Shown in pieces: positions 1 to 9,825 of a DNA stretch of 64,000 nt (positions are counted from its first letter, which is position 1; each line of letters starts with the position of its first letter). The translations under genes and the position numbers were made by a program. Location: NCBI GenBank assembly GCA_020637985.1, contig JACKJK010000009.1, positions 121,428-185,427 on the forward strand, given 5' to 3'. The stretch comes from Rhodobiaceae bacterium (GTDB lineage Bacteria; Pseudomonadota; Alphaproteobacteria; Rhizobiales; Tepidamorphaceae). A model generated the notes under the pieces. That model did not search any database. It was not told the DNA's origin and saw only the letters and a program-made list of their open reading frames with translations.

Positions 1-1
1 C

Positions 2-1180
<1,179 letters not shown>

Positions 1181-1522
1181 CGCACGGTCGCCGGCGTTAA
1201 CCAAGACGGCGCGCGGTTAAGCCGCGCGCCTTGGCGAGGCTGCGTCACTTCGCTAAAGTAAAGAAACGGTTAACCCGATCGTCCGGATTTGCTGTGAATC
1301 GGCAGGACTTCCCGGTCGGCGTCCGCATGGCGCGGGCACAGGGAAGGAACCTGCAAGCGCCGTGCATCGGCATCGGGTATCGCGCATGGGCTGCGGCAGC
1401 CTGCGCGCGATTGTCTTGACCGGTGTTGGTGACCTCGGCTTCCGGTCGATGGCCCTGACTGCCGTTGAAGGACTGTACGCGCTACGTGCATGGCGTACCG
1501 CGCAAACGAGGAGACGCGGATC
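1181..1522. other. Intergenic region between ccrA and the acidic protein
   Basis: 342 bases without a convincing gene. It holds the hairpin described separately, an AT-richer patch near 1250-1275, and a CTTGAC at 1415-1420 with no good -10 partner. A 62-codon open frame at 1231-1419 has no ribosome-binding site and reads like random GC-rich sequence, so I do not call it. Confidence 0.6.
1208..1230 (+). terminator. GC-rich hairpin after ccrA
   Basis: Nine-base perfect arms (1208-1216 and 1222-1230) around the loop TTAAG, starting 28 bases after the ccrA stop. There is no following T-run, so this is terminator-like or an mRNA 3'-end stabiliser rather than a textbook intrinsic terminator. Confidence 0.35.
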
Positions 1523-2686
1523 ATGAGCGAACTGATCGATCAGTTGCGCAGCCTGCGGGCACTTGCCTACCGCAAGCTGACGCAGAATTCCGATTTCAAG
1601 GTTCTCATGGAGCTCGATCAGATGCTCGCCCGGCTCGACCCGAGCGACGAGGCGATGGCACCGCCCCCGAGCCCGGAATCGGACGCCGGCGAAGAGGACG
1701 CCGACACCTCGGACGACACCGAGGCCGCACCACCCGAACCGGTGGCCAAGCCGCCGCCCGAGCCTGAGCGCAAGGAAATCCTGCTCGCGACCACGGACGA
1801 GGAGCCTGCCGCCGAAACCGATGTCGATCCTGACACCGGCGCCGAAGCCGAGGCATCCGGCGCGTCCGAAGCCGCCGAGGAAGTGTCCGGCGACGCGGAG
1901 TCCGGTGAAGGGGAGCCTGCCGACGGCGAATCGCTTGTGGCCGTCGCGGAGGAAGCCGCCGACGAAACGCCCGTTGATGACGAGACGCCTGCGGATGATG
2001 CATCCGCCGAGGTGGAGGCAGCGCAGGAAGACGACGCTGTTCAGGCCTTGGCTGCGGACGAGGCGCCGACCACCGGCGATGCCGCGCCGCAGGAGGCTGG
2101 AGAAGACGAAGCCGACGCGGAGGAAGCCTTGTCCGCGGACGAAAGCGTCGAGCAGGCGGCCATCAACGCCGTGTCCGAAGCGCTGTTGTCTGACGATGTC
2201 CTCGGCGACGAGCCGTTGGGCGACGAACCGCTCGCCGACGAGTTGCCGGACGACGATGCGTCGTCGCGGGAAGACGACGAGGAAGCTGCCTTTGCGTCCG
2301 CTCTCGCCGACGAGATGGGCGTCGAGGTGGACGGCGAAGAGCCTGCGGACGATGCGTGGCTGGACGAACCGGCGGCGGAAGCGCCCGATCCCGCCCCGGC
2401 CAGGCAATCCGCGCGGGCGGCCTACGGGCTTCCCGAGGAGGATGCCGCGGCAGCCGTGGCGGCGTCGCTCGACACCGCCGCCCCACGCCCTGCCCCGGTC
2501 CAGCCGGCGCCTGTCGCGCTGGCGCCCGAGGAGGACTACGACGCGGCAGCACCGTCCGGGTCGGCCGAGTCGAGCGACGCCGCTTATGAGTCGGCGCTCA
2601 ACCGCCTCAACGCGCTGATCGAACGCGCCTCCCACAGGCTCAAGCGCGATGACGGCCAGGAGACGAACGGCGCGACCGCCGGCTAG
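1523..2686 (+). CDS. Acidic, low-complexity protein of unknown function
   Basis: 387 residues, not recognised. The start is set by GAGGAGA at 1508-1514, eight bases before the ATG; an in-frame ATG at 1490 lacks such a site. The first 40 residues look like an ordered amphipathic helix (SELIDQLRSLRALAYRKL, then LMELDQMLARLD). Residues 45-340 are almost entirely Asp, Glu, Ala and Pro, so probably disordered. The last 35 residues again look helical and are basic (SALNRLNALIERASHRLKR). This layout of two small helical ends joined by a long acidic tether suggests a scaffold or linker protein, but that is inference. No signal peptide or membrane segment is seen. Confidence 0.75.
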   Translation: MSELIDQLRSLRALAYRKLTQNSDFKVLMELDQMLARLDPSDEAMAPPPSPESDAGEEDADTSDDTEAAPPEPVAKPPPEPERKEILLATTDEEPAAETDVDPDTGAEAEASGASEAAEEVSGDAESGEGEPADGESLVAVAEEAADETPVDDETPADDASAEVEAAQEDDAVQALAADEAPTTGDAAPQEAGEDEADAEEALSADESVEQAAINAVSEALLSDDVLGDEPLGDEPLADELPDDDASSREDDEEAAFASALADEMGVEVDGEEPADDAWLDEPAAEAPDPAPARQSARAAYGLPEEDAAAAVAASLDTAAPRPAPVQPAPVALAPEEDYDAAAPSGSAESSDAAYESALNRLNALIERASHRLKRDDGQETNGATAG

Positions 2687-2722
2687 CGCGACCGCAGGGC
2701 GCAGATCACGCAAGACGACATC

Positions 2723-2756
2723 GAGGCGCGCCATCCCGGCGCGCCTCTTCCTTTTG
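2723..2756 (+). terminator. Intrinsic terminator after the acidic protein
   Basis: Perfect 10-bp stem (2723-2732 with 2738-2747), loop ATCCC, followed by TTCCTTTTG. It begins 36 bases after the stop codon. Confidence 0.85.
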
Positions 2757-2886
2757 TCCTGTCGCCGCCAGAAACCGCCGGCATCCCCCGCATGCGCATT
2801 TGCCGGGTGCGTCGGGCGCCGTGCGGCTCTATTGTCGCCACGTCGCACAAGCCCGACGGGCTAGGTTTCTCACCACGGCGGACCAC

Positions 2887-3786
2887 ATGACGCAGCAGCG
2901 ACCAAAGTCCGACACGGCCAGCATGACCGCCCCGCCGCCGGCGGGGCTCGGCGTGCTGTTCGTATTGATCTGGTCGACCGGCTTCATCGTCGCGCGTGGC
3001 CAGGCGCCCTATGGCGAGCCGCTCACCTTCGTGGCGATCCGATTCGCACTGGCCGGTGTCATCTTTGCCGCCGTGGCACTCGCCATGCGCCGCACCCTGC
3101 GCATCGGCTGGCAGGCCGCCGCGCACAACCTCGTTGCCGGTGCGTTGCTGCATGGCGTCTACCTCGGCTCGGTGTTCTATGCCGTCAGCATCGGCATGCC
3201 GACGGCGATCGCCGCCCTGTTCCAGTCGACGGCGCCGATCTTCACCGCCATCCTTGCCGGTCCGCTGCTTGGCGAGAGGATCACCGCGCGCCAGTGGGCC
3301 GGGCTGGCCATCAGCCTCGCCGGGGTCGCCATCACCCTGTCGCCGAAATTTGGAACCACGGGATTCACGCTGCTGCCCATCGCAGTATCGGCCTGCGGAT
3401 TGACCGGCCTGGTGTTCGGCGGCTTCTACCAGCGCCTGTTCGTCGCCCACGTCGACATGCGCGTCGCCAACACCTACCAGTATGCCGGCGGCGTGCTGAT
3501 CCTGCTGCCGTTCGTGTTGGCGCTCGAGCCGCTCAGGCTCGTCACCCACCCCGTCTACCTGCTGGCCATGGCCTGGGCGGTGCTGGTGCTCTCCATCGGC
3601 GCATTCACGCTCTACATCCATTTCCTGCGCCGCGGCGCCGTCACCAAGGCCTCGTCGCTGATGTTCCTCGTACCCGCCGTGACCTCGGTCATGGCTTGGG
3701 CCATGTTCGGCGAGACGCTAACGCCGGTGCAGATCGCCGGCGGCGTCATCACGCTCGCCGGCGTCGTTCTCGGCCAGCGGCGCTGA
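2887..3786 (+). CDS. EamA (DMT superfamily) permease
   Basis: Inner-membrane metabolite transporter of the drug/metabolite family, substrate unknown. 299 residues, the usual length, with about ten hydrophobic segments in two EamA halves; each half shows family features (WSTGFIVAR near the N-terminus, the ALFQSTAPIFTAILAG block mid-protein, and a C-terminal glycine-rich helix ending GVVLGQRR). I use the ATG at 2887 because codons upstream (from 2800) encode an Arg-rich stretch unlike the family and overlap the region just after the terminator. The site before it (GGCGGA) is weak. A 43-bp repeat starts two bases after the stop. Confidence 0.85.
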   Translation: MTQQRPKSDTASMTAPPPAGLGVLFVLIWSTGFIVARGQAPYGEPLTFVAIRFALAGVIFAAVALAMRRTLRIGWQAAAHNLVAGALLHGVYLGSVFYAVSIGMPTAIAALFQSTAPIFTAILAGPLLGERITARQWAGLAISLAGVAITLSPKFGTTGFTLLPIAVSACGLTGLVFGGFYQRLFVAHVDMRVANTYQYAGGVLILLPFVLALEPLRLVTHPVYLLAMAWAVLVLSIGAFTLYIHFLRRGAVTKASSLMFLVPAVTSVMAWAMFGETLTPVQIAGGVITLAGVVLGQRR

Positions 3787-3788
3787 CC

Positions 3789-3831
3789 GCATCATCCGGC
3801 CGGAGCGGAGCGAGGGCCCGCAAGAGTATGC
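3789..3831 (+). repeat. 43-bp imperfect-palindrome repeat, copy 1
   Basis: Begins GCATCATCCGG and ends GCAAGAGTATGC. It is the same length and layout as copies at 14020, 14074 and 51661, and the most diverged on its right arm. It starts two bases after the EamA stop codon. Confidence 0.75.
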
Positions 3832-3895
3832 GGGGAAAGCAGGGAAATCCCGGTGTCCGCACAATGGCGGATTTGCGCGCTGCGCCATCGCGGCT

Positions 3896-3995
3896 AAAGC
3901 AATTGCAGGAAAAGCGCATGCGGTTTTCCGTCCGCAATTGCGTGAGAAAAAAAACTCAGAGCATTTCCGTGATTCAGGAAGAACGAAAATGCTCT
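3896..3995. repeat. Two-palindrome intergenic element, rhizobial type
   Basis: First palindrome: GCAATTGC at 3899-3906 and again at 3934-3941, with GGAAAA (3908-3913) pairing to TTTTCC (3924-3929). Second palindrome: AGAGCATT (3958-3965) with AATGCTCT (3988-3995). An A-run separates them. From memory, near-identical mosaics are scattered between genes in Mesorhizobium, Brucella and relatives, like the rhizobial intergenic mosaic (RIME) class; I have not verified this by search. Confidence 0.65.
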
Positions 3996-4039
3996 AGTGT
4001 CCGCCGCAACCTGAATTTGATCCACGTTGGAGCCGAGAA

Positions 4040-5710
4040 ATGAGCCTTGCCGAAGTGAACGCCGCGGACCATGACCTCGACGCTGCGCTGCTGCGCGTCG
4101 CAGATGCCGCCGAGCACGTGCTCGCGCAGGCGAAGGCAAGCGTCCGCGACATGGTCATGCGCGACGGCAGGATCGATTCCACCTTGCTGGAAGCCAACCA
4201 GCGCGCTGCCCACGGCCTTGCCTGGCTCGCCACCTACGTGCTGGCACTACGGGAAATGGCGCACTACACCGCACGCATGCGCGCCGAGGGCCGCTTCGGC
4301 GAGATGGAAGACCTGCTGGTGCGTGTCGCGGCGGGCGAATACGCCCAGCAGATCGCCGGCGGCATCCCCATGAACCAGGGGGAGATCGTGCGGACCACCG
4401 ACCTCGGCCTGCCTGCCGGCGCTGCCGCCCGGCAGATCGAATCGGCCGGCGAATGGCTGCTCGCCAACGGCAACACGCCGCAAAACCGCGCCCGCCTCGT
4501 CACACTGATCCAGGAGCAGGGCGCTTCCAGCACTTATGGCGACTGCGGCCTCGACGAGACGCTGGAGGCGATCCGCGACGAGATGCGCCGCTTCGGCGAG
4601 GCCGAGGTCGTGCCGCATGCCCACGAGTGGCACCTGGAAAATGCCTACATCCCGATCGGGATCATCGACAAGATGTCGGAACTCGGCGTCTTCGGCCTGA
4701 CGATTCCGGAAGACTTCGGCGGGCTGGGACTCGGCAAGGAATCCATGTGCGTCGTCTCCGAGGAACTGTCGCGCGCCTACATCGGCGTCGGCTCGCTCGG
4801 CACCCGCTCGGAAATCGCCGCCGAGCTTATCCTCGGCGGCGGCACCGACGAGCAGAAGGCATACTGGCTGCCGAAGATCGCCTCTGGCGAGATCATCCCG
4901 ACCGCCGTCTTCACCGAGCCCAACACCGGCTCCGACCTCGCCTCGCTGAAGACCCGCGCGGTGCGCGACGGCGACGTCTACCGGGTGACCGGCCAGAAGA
5001 CCTGGATCACCCATCCCGTGCGCGCCGACCTGATGACGCTTCTCGCCCGCACCAACCCGGACGACAAGGGCTACCGCGGCCTGTCGATGTTCCTCGCCAC
5101 CAAGCCGCGCGGCGACGACGAGAACCCCTTCCCCGCCGATGGCATGACCGGCGGCGAGATCGAGGTGCTCGGCTATCGCGGCATGAAGGAGTTCGACATC
5201 TCCTTCGACGGTTTCGAGGTGCCGGCGGCTAACCTCCTCGGCGAGGTCGAGGGTCAGGGCTTCAAGCAGCTGATGCAGACGTTTGAATCCGCCCGCATCC
5301 AGACCGCGGCGCGTGCGCTCGGCGTTGCCCAGTGCGCGCTCGACCTCGGCCTGCGCTACGCCTGCGAACGCATCCAGTTCGGCAAGCCGATCATTGCCTT
5401 CCCGCGCGTCTCCGACAAGCTCGCCATGATGGCCGCCGAGATCTTCGCCACCCGCCAGCTGACCTATTTTTCCGCCCGCGAGAAGGATCAGGGCCACCGC
5501 TGCGACCTTGAGGCGGGCATGGCCAAGCTGCTTGGCGCGCGCGTTGCCTGGGCCAACGCCGACAACGCGTTGCAGATCCACGGCGGCAACGGCTTCGCGC
5601 TCGAATATCCGGTCAGCCGCGTGCTGTGCGATTCGCGCATCCTGAACATCTTCGAGGGCGCCGCCGAGATCCAGGCGCAGGTCATCGCGCGCCGGCTATT
5701 GGAGGACTGA
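4040..5710 (+). CDS. mcd: (2S)-Methylsuccinyl-CoA dehydrogenase
   Basis: Acyl-CoA dehydrogenase family flavoenzyme; in the ethylmalonyl-CoA pathway it oxidises methylsuccinyl-CoA to mesaconyl-CoA and passes electrons to ETF. At 556 residues it has an N-terminal extension of roughly 150 residues (with AHGLAWLATYV) before the catalytic fold; ordinary members are about 380. That extension, shared with Mcd, plus the nearby ccr gene, separates it from generic fadE/acd genes. The flavin/substrate core shows FTEPNTGSD and TGQKTWITH; the expected catalytic base is Glu539 in NIFEGAAEIQ. GGAG at 4027-4030 supports the start. It ends three bases from the convergent permease. An isovaleryl- or generic acyl-CoA dehydrogenase is the less likely alternative. 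Confidence 0.88.
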   Translation: MSLAEVNAADHDLDAALLRVADAAEHVLAQAKASVRDMVMRDGRIDSTLLEANQRAAHGLAWLATYVLALREMAHYTARMRAEGRFGEMEDLLVRVAAGEYAQQIAGGIPMNQGEIVRTTDLGLPAGAAARQIESAGEWLLANGNTPQNRARLVTLIQEQGASSTYGDCGLDETLEAIRDEMRRFGEAEVVPHAHEWHLENAYIPIGIIDKMSELGVFGLTIPEDFGGLGLGKESMCVVSEELSRAYIGVGSLGTRSEIAAELILGGGTDEQKAYWLPKIASGEIIPTAVFTEPNTGSDLASLKTRAVRDGDVYRVTGQKTWITHPVRADLMTLLARTNPDDKGYRGLSMFLATKPRGDDENPFPADGMTGGEIEVLGYRGMKEFDISFDGFEVPAANLLGEVEGQGFKQLMQTFESARIQTAARALGVAQCALDLGLRYACERIQFGKPIIAFPRVSDKLAMMAAEIFATRQLTYFSAREKDQGHRCDLEAGMAKLLGARVAWANADNALQIHGGNGFALEYPVSRVLCDSRILNIFEGAAEIQAQVIARRLLED

Positions 5711-5713
5711 CGC

Positions 5714-6634
5714 TTAACCGAGCTGGACGACGATCGCTCCGGCGCAGATCAGGGCGATCAGGAGCAGCTTCGGCCGGTCGAGGCGCTCGCGGAAGAAGAT
5801 CACCCCGAACACCGCGGCAAAGGCGATCGACGTCTCGCGCAGCGCGGCGATCTCGCCGAGCTTGGCCAGGCGCGTGGCAACCAGCATCGATCCGAAGGTG
5901 AGATAGGCGACGAGCGCCCCGATCAGGCCGCGCAACGCCAGGGCGCGCAGGCTCGGCAGCGCGCGGCCAGCGCGCGCCAGGTATCGCCAGCGGAATACCG
6001 CGAAGACCGGCGTCCCGAACGCGCCCAGGATGAAGAACCAGGCGATGAAGGTGAACGGATCGGTTGCCATGCGCGTGCCGTGCGCATCGACGTTCATGAA
6101 GACCGCCGACATGATGCCCGTCGCCACAGCAGCGAAGATCGCCGCGCTGACCCCCCTGGTTGCCGCCGAATCGCCGGGAAAACTGCGGTAGTTGACGACG
6201 GCGAGGCCGAAGATCGCGCCCGACAGCAGCATCAGGCCGAGCCATTGCGCCGGGCGCAGCACTTCGGAGAACACCGCGAACGCCAGCAGGGAGGTCGCCA
6301 GGGGTCCCGTTCCGCGCGCCACCGGATAGACCAGCGTGAACGCCCCCTTGGAGAACGCGCGCGCCTGGAACAGCTCGTAGGCGAGGTGCACGACGAAGCT
6401 CACCGCCAGCACGCCCCACATCGCGTGCGTCGGCATCGGCAGGGCGAACAGCGCGACGGGCAGCGCCATCAGCGCATAGACGACGTTGATCGCGCCGCGA
6501 TTGAGATAGGGATCGGCGCCGCCCTTGAAGATCACGCCGAAGACCGCATGCGAGATCGCCGACAGCATGACCAGCGCCAGTGCGGCGATGTCGCCGGCAG
6601 GCGTGCCTTCCAGCGAGACGATCCACGAGCCCAT
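5714..6634 (-). CDS. EamA family permease
   Basis: 306-residue inner-membrane protein with about ten hydrophobic helices and two EamA halves, the second ending in FAAVFGVIFFRERLDRPKLL. Substrate unknown. I place the start at the ATG of MGSWIVSLEG; upstream codons in the same frame (to 6736) are Arg/Cys-rich and not membrane-like. Convergent with mcd, stops almost touching. It stands alone, 146 bases downstream of the L,D-transpeptidase start side gap, and nothing in the context hints at a substrate. Confidence 0.82.
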   Translation of the reverse strand: MGSWIVSLEGTPAGDIAALALVMLSAISHAVFGVIFKGGADPYLNRGAINVVYALMALPVALFALPMPTHAMWGVLAVSFVVHLAYELFQARAFSKGAFTLVYPVARGTGPLATSLLAFAVFSEVLRPAQWLGLMLLSGAIFGLAVVNYRSFPGDSAATRGVSAAIFAAVATGIMSAVFMNVDAHGTRMATDPFTFIAWFFILGAFGTPVFAVFRWRYLARAGRALPSLRALALRGLIGALVAYLTFGSMLVATRLAKLGEIAALRETSIAFAAVFGVIFFRERLDRPKLLLIALICAGAIVVQLG

Positions 6635-6780
6635 GCACGGTTTCCGTGTCAAAGACCGGCAGGCCGCCGGACAGGCAATCCGGTCATGCCCTGACCGTTG
6701 GACTGCCTGCAAAACCCGGAACGGCCGGCCAGTCAAGCCGGGAACGGCAGGGCAGCCATGCGCTTGACGCGTCTAGTGGC

Positions 6781-8508
6781 TCAGCTCGGGCGTTGCATGG
6801 CCGCCTTCAGCGCCTTGTCGAGCGCCGCATCGCGGCCGTAGACATCGCGCCGGAAGTGCACCGTCCCGTCCTTGTTCACCCACGCCGTCAGATAGTTGAT
6901 GTGGACCGGGATCGGGGTCTTCAGGCGCACGACTCGCTCCGCCCCGATCGCCTTGATGCGGGCGATCTCCTCATGCGACATCCCCTCCCTGCCAAGCAGC
7001 ACGTCGGCAAGATCGAACGGGTACTGGACGCGGATGCAGCCGTGCGAGAATACGCGGCTGGCTTCCGAGAACAGGCCCTTCGACGGGGTATCGTGGATGT
7101 AGACGTTGAAGCGGTTGGGGAACATGAACTTGATCTGCCCCAGCGCGTTCTTCGGTCCCGGTGCCTGCTGCAACTGCCAGCGGAAGCTGCTCGGCGTCAC
7201 CGCCGCCCAGTTGACCGAATAGGGGTCAACGTCGCGCCCGCCGGCCAGCAGGCGGATGTTCTGCGCCGCCAGAACGCCGGGATTGCGTTTCAGCTTGGGC
7301 AGGTATTCCTTCGTCGCGATCGAGAACGGCACGTTCCAGCTCGGGTTGATGACGACGTACTTCATCGTCTCCGAGAACACCGGCGTCTTGTGGAAGGTCT
7401 TGCCGACAACGGTCAGCGCCGTGTGCAACGTGTGCTCGCGGTTGCCCTTGCGCTCGACCACCTTGAGGAACTGGTCGGCGAGATTGACGAAGATGTAGAA
7501 GTCGCCGAGGTCGTCCTCCATCCAGCGCCGGCGCTCCATGTTGAGCTCGATCTGGCGCACCCGCTGCTCGGTGGTGACGTTGAGCTCGCTGAGCGTGTTC
7601 GGCCCCACCGCGCCGTCGACCTCCAGGCCGTTGCGCTGCTGGAAGACGCGCAACGCATCGACCAGCGCGCCGTCGAAAGCGTCGCCGCTGTGCAGCCCGG
7701 CCTGCAGCAGCCCCTCGACTTCCAGACGCCTGCGCAACGCTGGCACGCGGGCAGGATCTCTCATTCCCTCCTTCAGGGTCTCCCCGCCCGGCACCTGCGG
7801 CCAGCCGCCGACCGCGGCCAGCGCCTTGTAGGCGGCAAGCGCGGAGCGCAGCCGCGCGTATTGCGGCGTCTGCGGCTCGAACCCGAGCGTTGCGTAGGCG
7901 ACGATGTCGCTGGTACCGGCAACGCCCGTCAGAACGGCCATCGGGTCGGGTGCCTTGGGGAAGATTGCCAGTTCCGAATTGATCTTCGAGGGCTCGACAC
8001 GGCCCGCCGAAAGGTGGCGCGTGTAGTCGAGCAGCGCTGCCGAAAGACCGACTTCAAGGTTGGCCAGTTCCGGCAGCAGCAAAGCATTGAGCAGGTTCGC
8101 CAGCGTGCCGGCGTTGTAGTCGTCCGGATTGAGCACGTCGAGGTAGGCGGTCTGCAGGATCTCCACCATCGTGCGCGCCTTGTCGCTGGCGGCGCCGCCT
8201 TCCACCCACAACGCCGGATTGGCCGGGTCGGCATAATAGTCGGCGAGCACCGGCAGGTGGATGTCCTGGCCGCCGCCGCTGACGCGCTGGGCAATGACCG
8301 CGAGGACGGCATCCCGGAACGGGTCGATTTCGCCCGCATCCGCCTCCGCGGTTGGCATCGCTTCTGCGCTGGGCTGCGTCTGCGCCATGGCGCCGGCGGG
8401 CAACGCGCACGTTAGGGCAAGCGACACGAGCAGACCGGCGGCCGCGGCCAACAGGCGGCTGCGCCAGCAATGGACTTCGGCGAATTCTCCGTTGCCACGA
8501 AACAGCAT
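6781..8508 (-). CDS. L,D-transpeptidase, YcbB/LdtD type
   Basis: Periplasmic enzyme forming 3-3 cross-links in peptidoglycan or attaching proteins to it. 575 residues from the ATG at 8508, chosen for the GGGAGGA six bases upstream rather than the in-frame codon at 8532. Order of parts: signal peptide (hydrophobic run LLAAAAGLLVSLALTCALPAG, cut near GAMAQ), a helical scaffold domain, a peptidoglycan-binding repeat (DALRVFQQRNGLEVDGAVG), then the YkuD catalytic domain with HDTP and SHGCIRV; catalytic Cys491. This architecture matches the large LdtD group. Divergent from the SDR gene, with about 130 bases between starts. Confidence 0.92.
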   Translation of the reverse strand: MLFRGNGEFAEVHCWRSRLLAAAAGLLVSLALTCALPAGAMAQTQPSAEAMPTAEADAGEIDPFRDAVLAVIAQRVSGGGQDIHLPVLADYYADPANPALWVEGGAASDKARTMVEILQTAYLDVLNPDDYNAGTLANLLNALLLPELANLEVGLSAALLDYTRHLSAGRVEPSKINSELAIFPKAPDPMAVLTGVAGTSDIVAYATLGFEPQTPQYARLRSALAAYKALAAVGGWPQVPGGETLKEGMRDPARVPALRRRLEVEGLLQAGLHSGDAFDGALVDALRVFQQRNGLEVDGAVGPNTLSELNVTTEQRVRQIELNMERRRWMEDDLGDFYIFVNLADQFLKVVERKGNREHTLHTALTVVGKTFHKTPVFSETMKYVVINPSWNVPFSIATKEYLPKLKRNPGVLAAQNIRLLAGGRDVDPYSVNWAAVTPSSFRWQLQQAPGPKNALGQIKFMFPNRFNVYIHDTPSKGLFSEASRVFSHGCIRVQYPFDLADVLLGREGMSHEEIARIKAIGAERVVRLKTPIPVHINYLTAWVNKDGTVHFRRDVYGRDAALDKALKAAMQRPS

Positions 8509-8640
8509 CGCGATCCTCCCTCGCGCAAACACCTGCCGTTAGGGTACCAGCGTTGCGGGAAGCCGCAAAGCGCGATCGGCAACGCTGATTGCCAATTCCC
8601 TGCTTGAACGCGGCGGGTTTGAAGGCTAGGCCGTCGCGCC

Positions 8641-9495
8641 ATGAGCATCGATGCAAGACAAAGAACCCTGCTGGTGACCGGTTGTTCCACCGGCATCGGC
8701 CTGACCTGCGCCCACGGCATGAAGGCGCGCGGCTGGCGCGTCTTCGCCACCGCGCGAAAGCACGCCGACGTCGAACGCCTTGCCGGCGAGGGACTGGAGA
8801 GCCTGCATCTGGACTACACCGACGCAGCCAGCATCTCCGCCTGCGCGGAGCATGTCCTTGCCGTGACGGGGGGGCGTCTCGACGCCCTGTTCAACAACGG
8901 CGCCTACGGCCAGCCCGGCGCGCTCGAGGACATCACCCCGGACGTCATGCGCGCCCAGTTCGAGGCCAACTTCTTCGGCTGGCACGATCTTACCCGGCGC
9001 GTCATTCCCGCCATGCGCGGGCATGGCGCCGGCCGCATCGTCAACTGCGGCTCGGTGCTCGGCTTCATCGCGATGAAGTATCGCGGCCCCTACACGGCGA
9101 CCAAGTTCGCGCTCGAAGGCTACACGCAGACGCTGCGCATGGAGCTGCACGGCACCGGCATCCACGCCAGCCTCATCGACCCCGGCCCCATCGCGACGCA
9201 GTTCGCCAGGAACGCCACCGAAGCCTTCCGCAACAATGTCGACATCGGGAATTCGGTTTTCGCCGACGTCTATCGCCGCAGGCTCGAGTTCCTGAAGTCC
9301 GGCGGCAGCAAGTCGCGTTTCAAGCTGCCGCCGCAAGCCGTGCTGGACAAGCTTATCCATGCGCTCGAAGCGCCCAACCCGCGCGTGCGCTACAACGTCT
9401 GCGTCCCCACCCACGCTCTCGCCATGATCAAGCGCATGGTGCCGTCGGCGATGTTCCTTGCCCTGTTGCGGCGGCTGTCCGACGCCGAGACCTGA
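8641..9495 (+). CDS. Short-chain dehydrogenase/reductase (SDR)
   Basis: NAD(P)-dependent oxidoreductase, cytoplasmic, substrate unknown. 284 residues, classical SDR: cofactor motif TGCSTGIG near residue 14, NNGAYG in place of the usual NNAG, the catalytic Ser in GSVLGF and the YTATK active-site pair, then DPGPI. The C-terminal 60 residues (from KSRFKLPPQAV) extend beyond the Rossmann core, as in SDRs acting on lipid or steroid-like substrates, but that is only suggestive. No clear ribosome-binding site. It is followed by the HIG1-type gene in the same direction after 112 bases. Confidence 0.85.
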   Translation: MSIDARQRTLLVTGCSTGIGLTCAHGMKARGWRVFATARKHADVERLAGEGLESLHLDYTDAASISACAEHVLAVTGGRLDALFNNGAYGQPGALEDITPDVMRAQFEANFFGWHDLTRRVIPAMRGHGAGRIVNCGSVLGFIAMKYRGPYTATKFALEGYTQTLRMELHGTGIHASLIDPGPIATQFARNATEAFRNNVDIGNSVFADVYRRRLEFLKSGGSKSRFKLPPQAVLDKLIHALEAPNPRVRYNVCVPTHALAMIKRMVPSAMFLALLRRLSDAET

Positions 9496-9607
9496 CCGCC
9501 GGGCATCGGCCCGCGATCGGCTTTGTGCGAGCCCACGCGCCGGTGTAGACAGGGGCCAACGCGCACCGGCCAACGGCCCGTGCATGATCGAGTGAAAGGA
9601 GTACCCC

Positions 9608-9799
9608 ATGGGCTTCCTCGCAGGCTACGCGGTCCCTCTCGCGCTGGCCGCCGTTACCGTCGTGCTGCTGGCCGGCCTGCGCAACATGATGCGCGGCGGC
9701 AGCGCCAACACCTCGCAGAAGCTCATGCGCTGGCGCGTCGGCCTGCAATTCCTCGCCATCATCATCATCATGGTCACCATCTACGTCGGGCGCGGATAG
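9608..9799 (+). CDS. HIG1-domain (hypoxia-induced family) small membrane protein
   Basis: 63 residues with two membrane helices (AGYAVPLALAAVTVVLLAGL and LQFLAIIIIMVTIYVG) linked by a basic loop containing QKLMRWRVGLQF, the conserved HIG1 core. Family members associate with cytochrome oxidase or its assembly, so a respiratory role at the inner membrane is likely but inferred. GAAAGGAG 8-15 bases before the ATG fixes the start. The cobalamin adenosyltransferase gene begins 26 bases after the stop, so the two probably share an mRNA. Confidence 0.85.
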   Translation: MGFLAGYAVPLALAAVTVVLLAGLRNMMRGGSANTSQKLMRWRVGLQFLAIIIIMVTIYVGRG

Positions 9800-9825
9800 G
9801 CCCCCGGACCGCCAGGGATTCAGTC

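Noticed and set aside
1231..1419. 62-codon open frame after ccr
   Set aside because: No ribosome-binding site, composition of random GC-rich DNA, and its start overlaps a hairpin.
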